NCBI GenBank assembly: GCA_046156035.1
Contig: JBJXEW010000022.1
Location: 14,963-78,962, forward strand
Source: JAEUIX01 sp046156035
GTDB lineage: Bacteria > Planctomycetota > Phycisphaerae > Phycisphaerales > UBA1924
Reading direction: 5' to 3'
Length of the DNA stretch: 64,000 nt
Shown here piece by piece: positions 58,864 through 64,000 of this stretch (its first letter is position 1; every line of letters begins with the position of its first letter). A program made the translations under genes and the position numbers. The notes beneath the pieces were generated by a model that saw nothing but the letters and a program-made list of their open reading frames with translations, was not told where the DNA came from and ran no database searches.

Positions 58864-59049
58864 ATGACCACCAAGGCCCAGTTCGCCAAATCCAACCGCC
58901 CGCCCAAGTACATGAGCCGCACGGTGCGGCGTTGCCAGTTGACGGGGCGGTCTCACGGCGTGTACCGCAAGTTCCGCATCAGCCGCATCATGCTCCGCAA
59001 ACTGGCGCTCGAGGGGAAGATCCCCGGGATGCGCAAGAGTTCCTGGTAG
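58864..59049 (+). CDS. rpsN: 30S ribosomal protein S14, short form without zinc cysteines
   Basis: 61 aa, the length of the zinc-binding (C+) S14 type, ending VYRKFRISRIMLRKLALEGKIPGMRKSSW. Of the four cysteines normally in this type only one (CQLTG) remains; the others are Thr, Ser and Met. It is therefore a short S14 that should no longer bind zinc. Located as usual between rplE and rpsH. Confidence 0.95.
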   Translation: MTTKAQFAKSNRPPKYMSRTVRRCQLTGRSHGVYRKFRISRIMLRKLALEGKIPGMRKSSW

Positions 59050-59135
59050 ACGGCCTTGGCCCCCGGCCGAGCCGCCGCCTTGTTCACGCCTCAGCGTTTC
59101 GATTTTCGCAGACGATTTTCCCCAGAGACCAGACG

Positions 59136-59534
59136 ATGTCATTCACGGACCCGATCTCGGACATGCTGACACGCATCCGCAACGCCCTGCGCAACAAGGC
59201 CAAGACTGTTGACTGCCTCAACAGCCGGGTCTGCCGCGGCATCGCCGATGTGCTGCGTGATGAGGGCTACATCGCCGGTTACGCGGTGGTGGAGGATGCG
59301 CACACGGGCAAGATCCGCGTGCAACTCAAGTACGGCCCGCGCGGCGAGCGCATCCTCAACACGCTGGAGCGGCAGAGCAAGCCCGGCCGGCGCGTGTACC
59401 GGGCGGTGGAGGAACTGCCCCGCCCGTTGCAGGGGCTGGGCATCGCCATCGTGAGCACGAGCAAGGGCGTGCTGTCTGATCGCAAGTGCCGCACCGAGAA
59501 GGTGGGCGGCGAGTTGTTGTGCCTTGTGGACTAA
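59136..59534 (+). CDS. rpsH: 30S ribosomal protein S8
   Basis: 132 aa. DPISDMLTRIRNALRNKAKTVDCLNSRVCRGIADVLRDEGYIAGY and KPGRRVYRAVEELPRPLQGLGIAIVSTSKGVLSDRKCRTEKVGGELLCLV are diagnostic. In E. coli S8 represses the spc operon at L5. No unusual features. Confidence 0.97.
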   Translation: MSFTDPISDMLTRIRNALRNKAKTVDCLNSRVCRGIADVLRDEGYIAGYAVVEDAHTGKIRVQLKYGPRGERILNTLERQSKPGRRVYRAVEELPRPLQGLGIAIVSTSKGVLSDRKCRTEKVGGELLCLVD

Positions 59535-59592
59535 GAGGCGTCGGGCGTCAGGCGTGAGGCTTCAGGACTCAGGACTCAGGACTTTTTCAGGA
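59535..59592. repeat. Imperfect tandem of GGCGTGAGG/CAGGACT units before rplF
   Basis: GGCGTCGGGCGTCAGGCGTGAGG, then three direct copies of CAGGACT, then TTTTTCAGG. The last CAGG may act as the ribosome-binding sequence of rplF. Related units precede rpsE at 60596. Confidence 0.75.
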
Positions 59593-59600
59593 TCAACCCC

Positions 59601-60161
59601 ATGTCCCGCATCGGTCGCAAGGTCATCTCGGTTCCCGCAGGCGTGAAGGTGTCCATCAAGGACCACGCCATCACCATCGGCGGCAAGGAGGGCACGATCA
59701 CCGTGCCGTTCAAGCCCGAGGTGCAGGTGAAGTGGAACGAGAGCGAGAACGCCATCAACGTCTCGATCGACGAGACGAAGCACGCGGGCAACCGCTTCGT
59801 GAGCGCGCTGTGGGGCACCACGCGGGCGCTGATCCAGACGGCCGTTGAGGGGACCACCAAGGGCTACCTCAAGGAACTCGAAGTGGTTGGTGTGGGTTGG
59901 AACGCGGCGCTGGCGGGGACCAAACTCAAACTGGTCGTCGGCTTCGCCAACCCCATCATGCTCGACATTCCCAAGGACGTGAAGGTGGTGGTGGACAAGC
60001 AGATCATCCGCGTGAGCGGGCCGAGCAAGCAAGCGGTGGGGCAGTTCGCGGCGGAGTGCCGCGCCTCCCGCAAGCCCGAGCCGTACAACGGCAAGGGTGT
60101 GAAGTATGTGACCGAGACGATCAAGCGCAAGAGCGGCAAGGCCTTCGGGGCCGCCGCGTAA
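59601..60161 (+). CDS. rplF: 50S ribosomal protein L6
   Basis: 186 aa. SRIGRKVISVPAGVKVSIKDHAITIGGKEGTI at the N-terminus and EVVGVGWNAALAGTKLKLVVGFANPIMLDIPKDV in the second domain; the C-terminus reads PEPYNGKGVKYVTETIKRKSGKAFG. L6 lies near the factor-binding site. Confidence 0.97.
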   Translation: MSRIGRKVISVPAGVKVSIKDHAITIGGKEGTITVPFKPEVQVKWNESENAINVSIDETKHAGNRFVSALWGTTRALIQTAVEGTTKGYLKELEVVGVGWNAALAGTKLKLVVGFANPIMLDIPKDVKVVVDKQIIRVSGPSKQAVGQFAAECRASRKPEPYNGKGVKYVTETIKRKSGKAFGAAA

Positions 60162-60170
60162 GACTGGTAA

Positions 60171-60200
60171 ACCGGGTGGGGCGGACATCCTGTCCGCCGG
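60171..60200. repeat. REP palindrome copy 4 between rplF and rplR
   Basis: GGGTGGGGCGGACA TCC TGTCCGCC: the stem position that is G:C in the other copies is A:T here (compensated change), so pairing is conserved. Confidence 0.86.
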
Positions 60201-60229
60201 TGCGAGCGACTCACGAATCGAGACAGACC

Positions 60230-60595
60230 ATGGACAAGGCCAAGAACAAAGCGAAGCGCCGTGCGAAGCGGCACATCGGCATCCGCAAGCGGATCGAGGG
60301 CGTGCCCGGCAAGCCCCGCCTGAGCGTGTACCGCTCGCTGAACCACATCTACGCGCAGGTCATCGACGATCTGGCGGGCCAGACGCTCGCGCAGGCCTCC
60401 AGCATGGAGAAGGACCTGAACCTGACGGGCAAGAGCGGCAACGCCGCGGCGGCCGCGGCCGTCGGTTCGCTGGTGGCGAAGCGTGCCAAGGACAAGGGCG
60501 TGTCGGCGGTGGCGTTCGACCGCGGCGGCTTCCGCTACCACGGGCGTGTGAAGGCCCTGGCGGATGCGGCCCGCAAGGAAGGCCTGAAGTTCTAA
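60230..60595 (+). CDS. rplR: 50S ribosomal protein L18
   Basis: 121 aa. RHIGIRKRIEGVPGKPRLSVYRSLNHIYAQVIDDLAGQTLAQASS and AFDRGGFRYHGRVKALADAARKEGLKF are typical. L18 binds 5S rRNA together with L5. Normal length; the N-terminus is very basic. Confidence 0.97.
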   Translation: MDKAKNKAKRRAKRHIGIRKRIEGVPGKPRLSVYRSLNHIYAQVIDDLAGQTLAQASSMEKDLNLTGKSGNAAAAAAVGSLVAKRAKDKGVSAVAFDRGGFRYHGRVKALADAARKEGLKF

Positions 60596-60660
60596 GGCGT
60601 GAGGCGTGAGGCTTCAGACGCGAGAGAGCGGATTTGAGTTTGAGATTCGAGTTTTCCCCC
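60596..60660. repeat. Low-complexity spacer with GGCGTGAGG and GATTTGAG units before rpsE
   Basis: GGCGTGAGGCGTGAGGCTTC, then GCGAGAG and GATTTGAGTTTGAGATTCGAG. The second part resembles the AT-rich repeats at 63883. Fills the rplR-rpsE gap. Confidence 0.65.
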
Positions 60661-60676
60661 TTCTTGAGACCTGAAC

Positions 60677-61426
60677 ATGCCCGAGTTGCTTGACGAATCA
60701 TCGAAGATCGAGTCTACCACGATCGGCGTGTATCGCACGGCCGCCGTGATGAAGGGTGGTCGCCGGTTCTCGTTCGGCGCGCTGGTCGTTGTGGGCAACC
60801 GCAACGGGCAGGTGGGCTTCGGCTACGCCAAGAGCAACGAAGTGCCCATGGCGGTTGACAAGAGCCAGAAGTACGGCCAGAAGAAACTCGTGGTGGTGCC
60901 GCGCACGGGCACGACGATCCATCACCAGGTGGAAGGGAACTTCGGCTCGGCCAAGGTGCGGCTTATTCCCGCCTCGCCCGGTTCGGGCATTGTCGCGGGC
61001 ACGGTGGTTCGCGCGGTGTTGGAACTCGCCGGCATCTCCGACTGCCTCACGAAGTGCTACGGCTCGACCAACCCGGTGAACGTGCTGAAGGCGACGTTCG
61101 ACGCCATCAGCCAGTTCCGTTCGCCCGACGCGATCGCGACGCTGCGTGGGCAGAAACTCGAGCAGACCGAGATCGAATCCAAGATCGAGAAGGGCCGGGC
61201 CTTCATGCCCGCCGCCAAGAGGGGCGACAAGCCCAAGGGCCCCGTGAACACCGTGGGCGATCAGAACCGCCGCGGCGGTCGTGGTGGTCGTGGCGGCGGT
61301 GGGGGCGGGCGCGGCGGGCCGATGAGCCAGCGTGACCGCTCCGCATCCAGCAGCGCCGGCGACGCACCGGCGGCACCGGCTGGGGGGGGCGGCGGCACCC
61401 CACCGGCTCCACCCGCGGCTGCCTGA
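60677..61426 (+). CDS. rpsE: 30S ribosomal protein S5 with Gly/Arg-rich C-terminal tail
   Basis: 249 aa; S5 is normally about 165. Core: TAAVMKGGRRFSFGALVVVGNRNGQVGFGYAKSNEVPMAVDKS, TIHHQVEGNFGSAKVRLIPASPGSGIVAGTVVRAVLELAGI and CYGSTNPVNVLKATFDAI. From about residue 188 the tail is disordered: RRGGRGGRGGGGGGRGG, then Ser/Ala/Pro-rich. RGG-like repeats often bind RNA. The gene normally next, rpmD, is missing. Confidence 0.96.
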   Translation: MPELLDESSKIESTTIGVYRTAAVMKGGRRFSFGALVVVGNRNGQVGFGYAKSNEVPMAVDKSQKYGQKKLVVVPRTGTTIHHQVEGNFGSAKVRLIPASPGSGIVAGTVVRAVLELAGISDCLTKCYGSTNPVNVLKATFDAISQFRSPDAIATLRGQKLEQTEIESKIEKGRAFMPAAKRGDKPKGPVNTVGDQNRRGGRGGRGGGGGGRGGPMSQRDRSASSSAGDAPAAPAGGGGGTPPAPPAAA

Positions 61427-61483
61427 TGGGTTCGGGCCTCGAACGCTTTGCTCCGTACGCGACTTTTTTCCAGAGTATCTCCC

Positions 61484-62071
61484 ATGATGATCCACGAAAT
61501 TACCGCGAAGGCCGGCACCTACAAGACGCGCAAGCGCGTCGGCCGCGGTCGCGGCTCGGGCAGCGGCAAGACCTCCGGGCGCGGCAACAAGGGCGCGGGC
61601 TCGCGTTCGGGCACGGCCACGCGGCGCGGCTTTGAGGGCGGGCAGAAGCCCTTCTTCCGCCGCATCCGCAAGTATGGCTTCTCCAACGTCCAGTTCGAGA
61701 CGACGTTCTGGATCGTGAACCTCGCCGACATCGCGGCCCACCCGGCGTTCGCCAAGGGTGGCAAGGTGGATGCGGCCACGCTGCAGGCCGCGGGCCTGAT
61801 CCGCGATGATTCGCGCAACCTCAAGATTCTGGGCGAACTGCCCGCCGCGGGCCTGAAGATGAAACTCGACGTGGTGGCCAACCGTCTTTCGGCACCCGCG
61901 AAGAAGGCGGTGCTGGCGGCGGGCGGCAGCGTGAGCGAGACGGGCACGCGGCGTGACTTTGTTCGCGGCGTGGACCGCAACAGCGCCGACCCCAAGCCGA
62001 CGAACCTGACGAAGAAACTCAAGCGTGGCCGCAAGGCGGGCGTGCAGCCGAAGATCGAGGCGGAGGCCTGA
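61484..62071 (+). CDS. rplO: 50S ribosomal protein L15
   Basis: 195 aa. RKRVGRGRGSGSGKTSGRGNKGAGSRSG and FEGGQKPFFRRIRKYGFSN identify L15, a late-assembly 50S protein. The C-terminus is about 45 residues longer than usual (ETGTRRDFVRGVDRNSADPKPTNLTKKLKRGRKAGVQPKIEAEA). 57 bp after rpsE. Confidence 0.96.
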   Translation: MMIHEITAKAGTYKTRKRVGRGRGSGSGKTSGRGNKGAGSRSGTATRRGFEGGQKPFFRRIRKYGFSNVQFETTFWIVNLADIAAHPAFAKGGKVDAATLQAAGLIRDDSRNLKILGELPAAGLKMKLDVVANRLSAPAKKAVLAAGGSVSETGTRRDFVRGVDRNSADPKPTNLTKKLKRGRKAGVQPKIEAEA

Positions 62072-62100
62072 GGCGCTGGCGAGGACCGATCAACCACCCG

Positions 62101-62125
62101 GCGACCCGGCTCCCTGCCGGGTCGC
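62101..62125 (+). terminator. Stem-loop between rplO and secY
   Basis: GCGACCCGGC TCCCT GCCGGGTCGC, a perfect 10-bp stem, with no T run afterwards. It may attenuate or process the ribosomal transcript before secY. Confidence 0.55.
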
Positions 62126-62150
62126 TGTGCTTCCGGGTCGGCGCGGCGTG

Positions 62151-62178
62151 TTGCATTCGGATCACGGTCGCCTAACAT
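62151..62178 (+). promoter_or_regulatory. Candidate internal promoter of secY-infA
   Basis: TTGCAT, 16-bp spacer, TAACAT (62173-62178), 75 bases before secY and just after the stem-loop. Third promoter in this window with a 16-bp spacer. Confidence 0.5.
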
Positions 62179-62253
62179 CCGGACTTCCTGTGCGTGCGGG
62201 CTTCGTGCGCGTTCGGTCCCGATGGGTTCGCGTGGCTTCAGGTCATTTCTCAT

Positions 62254-63660
62254 ATGCTCCAAGCGCTGATCAACACTTTCCGCGTTCCTGAACTGCGTAA
62301 CAAGATTCTGTTCACGCTGGGCCTGCTGGCGGTGTACCGCATCGGGTTCTGGATCCCGCTGCCGGGCGTGGACCAGACCGAACTGGCCAAGACGTTCGCC
62401 CAGGCAAGCCAGGACGACAGCGCGCTGGCGCGGGCCGGTCAGTTCATCGCGATGTTCTCCGGCGGGGCGTTCAGCCACAGCACGATCTTCGGGCTGGGCA
62501 TCATGCCCTACATCTCGGCGTCGATTATCTTTCAGTTGCTCACGTCGGTGATCCCGAGCATCAAGAAGTTGCAGGAGGAGGGCGCGAGCGGTCGCCAGAA
62601 ACTGCTGGAGTGGCAGCGTTACGCGACGATCGGCCTGTGCATCGTGCAGGCGATCGGGTGGCTCAAGTTCGTCGTGGGGCGGAACCTGGTGTACGCCGAG
62701 TTTGCGAACAACCCGGTGTGGTGGGTGATGGCGGTTGCCGCGCTCACGGCGGGGACCGTGTTCCTGATGTGGCTGGGCGAGCAGATCGACAAGTACGGCA
62801 TCGGCAACGGCGTGTCGTTGATCCTCACCGCAGGCATCATCTCGCGCATTCCGCACGCCATCGACTGGATCCGCAACAACTTCGATGCCAGCCAGCAGGC
62901 TGACCCGGGCAAGATCGGCCTGGTTGGTGTGCTGTTCCTGATTGGATCGTTTGTCTTTGTCGTTGCCGGCGCGATCGTGATTACCGTGGCCCAACGGCGC
63001 ATTCCGATCCAGCAGGCCAAGCAAACGCGCGGCCGCAAGGTCTATGGCGGTCAGAAGCACTACCTGCCCTTGCGCGTCAATCACGCTGGCGTCATGCCGA
63101 TCATCTTCGCCAGTTCGCTGCTTATTTTCCCGTCAGCGATCTTCGGCTACCTGAACAACGCTGCAGGAAGTTCCGATGTGCCTGAGTGGTGGCGATCGAT
63201 CACGATCTTCCTGAACAACAACTTCCAGACCGGCGAGTATCCATACGTCGTGCTCGAAATCCTGATGATCTACTTCTTCAGTTATTTCTGGACCACCGTG
63301 GTGTTCAGCCCGGAGGAAATGGCCAAGCAGCTTCGCGACAATGGCAGTTTCATTCCCGGCCTTCGTCCCGGTCCGCGCACTGCGGAATACCTTGAAACCG
63401 TGGTGGAACGCGTGACCTACGCGGGCGCCGGATTCCTGGCGGTCATTGCGGTCATTCCGTCGATCGTGTCCAAGCAAATGGGCATTCCGTACTTCGTTGC
63501 AGCATTCCTGGGCGGCACGGGTTTGCTCATCGTGGTGAGCGTCGCGCTGGACCTCATGCAGCGCATTGAAGCCAACCTCCTCATGCGAAACTACGCGGGA
63601 TTCCTCAGCACCGGTGAAGCGGGTCGAGCCGCTCCGAAACTCAGAAGCAGGAGAGCCTGA
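62254..63660 (+). CDS. secY: Protein translocase subunit SecY
   Basis: 468 aa, ten hydrophobic segments expected and seen. Signatures: RNKILFTLGLLAVYRIGFWIPLPGVD, MFSGGAFSHSTIFGLGIMPYISASIIFQLL (plug and TM2), KYGIGNGVSLILTAGII, RPGPRTAEYLETVVERVTYAGA and GGTGLLIVVSVALDLMQRIEA. The membrane channel of the Sec pathway. Base composition of the distal third is less GC-rich than most of the window. adk and map, often downstream, are absent. Confidence 0.97.
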   Translation: MLQALINTFRVPELRNKILFTLGLLAVYRIGFWIPLPGVDQTELAKTFAQASQDDSALARAGQFIAMFSGGAFSHSTIFGLGIMPYISASIIFQLLTSVIPSIKKLQEEGASGRQKLLEWQRYATIGLCIVQAIGWLKFVVGRNLVYAEFANNPVWWVMAVAALTAGTVFLMWLGEQIDKYGIGNGVSLILTAGIISRIPHAIDWIRNNFDASQQADPGKIGLVGVLFLIGSFVFVVAGAIVITVAQRRIPIQQAKQTRGRKVYGGQKHYLPLRVNHAGVMPIIFASSLLIFPSAIFGYLNNAAGSSDVPEWWRSITIFLNNNFQTGEYPYVVLEILMIYFFSYFWTTVVFSPEEMAKQLRDNGSFIPGLRPGPRTAEYLETVVERVTYAGAGFLAVIAVIPSIVSKQMGIPYFVAAFLGGTGLLIVVSVALDLMQRIEANLLMRNYAGFLSTGEAGRAAPKLRSRRA

Positions 63661-63666
63661 TCGCAC

Positions 63667-63882
63667 ATGGCCAAAGAGGAAAAAATCAGCCTGGACGCCG
63701 AAGTCACCGAGGCTCTGCCCGATGCCCGATTCAAGGTTCGCCTCGCCAATGGCCAGGAAATCATGGCCTACGTGAGCGGCAAGATGCGAAAGTTCTTCAT
63801 CCGCATCCTGCCTGGAGACAAGGTTACGGTTGAACTCAGTCCGTATGACATGACCAAGGGAAGAATTACGTTTCGGCACTGA
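63667..63882 (+). CDS. infA: Translation initiation factor IF-1
   Basis: 71 aa, the standard size. S1-type OB fold: ISLDAEVTEALPDARFKVRLANGQEIMAYVSGKMRKFFIRILPGDKVTVELSPYDMTKGRITFRH. GGAG lies about 11 bases before the ATG. Directly after secY, before rpmJ, as in many spc-alpha junctions that have lost adk/map. Confidence 0.98.
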   Translation: MAKEEKISLDAEVTEALPDARFKVRLANGQEIMAYVSGKMRKFFIRILPGDKVTVELSPYDMTKGRITFRH

Positions 63883-63970
63883 TCTCAAATTTCAAATCTG
63901 CAATCTCAGATTTCAAATTTCAGTTTTTCAAATTTCAGTTTTCAGTCCGCGATTTCAGATTCAAGAGAAA
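63883..63970. repeat. AT-rich imperfect tandem (ATTTCAAATTTC family)
   Basis: Variants CTCAAATTTCAAATCTGCAA, CAGATTTCAAATTTCAG, TCAAATTTCAGTTTTCAG. Strikingly AT-rich for this genome and partly self-complementary. It fills the infA-rpmJ gap. Confidence 0.85.
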
Positions 63971-63976
63971 AAGCAC

Positions 63977-64000
63977 ATGAAAGTCCGCAGCAGCATCAAA
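63977..64000 (+). CDS. rpmJ: 50S ribosomal protein L36, N-terminus only
   Basis: Eight codons (MKVRSSIK) before the window edge, matching the L36 start MKVRxSxK. Its position after infA is the usual one. Confidence 0.85.

Overview
This is a high-GC bacterial chromosome segment, most likely from the Planctomycetota, class Phycisphaerae or a close relative. The clues are: several membrane proteins with an N-terminal zinc ribbon of the CGYNLxGL...CPECG type; a secreted Kelch-like protein ending in dockerin-like DLGDFITDY units; a PEP-CTERM-like exported protein; a tricorn-type S41 peptidase; flagellar rod genes; and ribosomal proteins with unusual extensions. No rRNA, tRNA, CRISPR array, IS element or prophage was recognised.

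Layout. 1-2.3 kb: minus-strand flagellar genes flgF-flgG-flgA (flgA runs off the edge). 2.3-4.1 kb: fmdB-like gene and sthA. 4.2-8.6 kb: alaS, then rpsL-rpsG closed by an intrinsic terminator, without fusA or tuf. 8.6-25.7 kb: mixed housekeeping genes (metallophosphoesterase, ThiF-type E1, DinB-like, gcvT, PilZ, panC, pyrG, MoxR ATPase, two zinc metallopeptidases, dapF, M20 peptidase). 25.7-29.3 kb: a palindrome cluster, the Kelch-like surface protein, a racemase-family gene and tandem repeats. 29.3-41 kb: purN, a TPR/PDZ peptidase, membrane proteins, purQ, a DUF1015 protein, a thioredoxin-like protein, two CNNM/CorC-type membrane proteins, hscB and an SPFH-GYF protein. 41-50.8 kb: PEP-CTERM-like protein, tricorn-type protease, two zinc-ribbon membrane proteins, a FIST sensor and a secreted hypothetical protein. 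50.9-64 kb: the S10-spc ribosomal operon, rpsJ-rplC-rplD-rplW-rplB-rpsS-rplV-rpsC-rplP-rpmC-rpsQ-rplN-rplX-rplE-rpsN-rpsH-rplF-rplR-rpsE-rplO-secY-infA-rpmJ (edge). rpmD, adk and map are absent from their usual places.

The most unusual items are: (1) ribosomal protein L22 carrying an N-terminal XRE/Cro-like helix-turn-helix domain; (2) a -10-like hexamer 5-9 nt upstream of about a dozen start codons, which points to widespread leaderless transcription; (3) a switch of forward-strand composition from C-rich to G-rich near 29-30 kb, as at a replication origin or a rearrangement boundary; and (4) several families of short palindromes and imperfect tandem repeats that fill intergenic gaps, including those inside the ribosomal operon, and that in places have become coding sequence.

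Starts were chosen from Shine-Dalgarno-like sequence, a close -10 box, or 4-base overlaps with the upstream stop. GTG and TTG starts are common.
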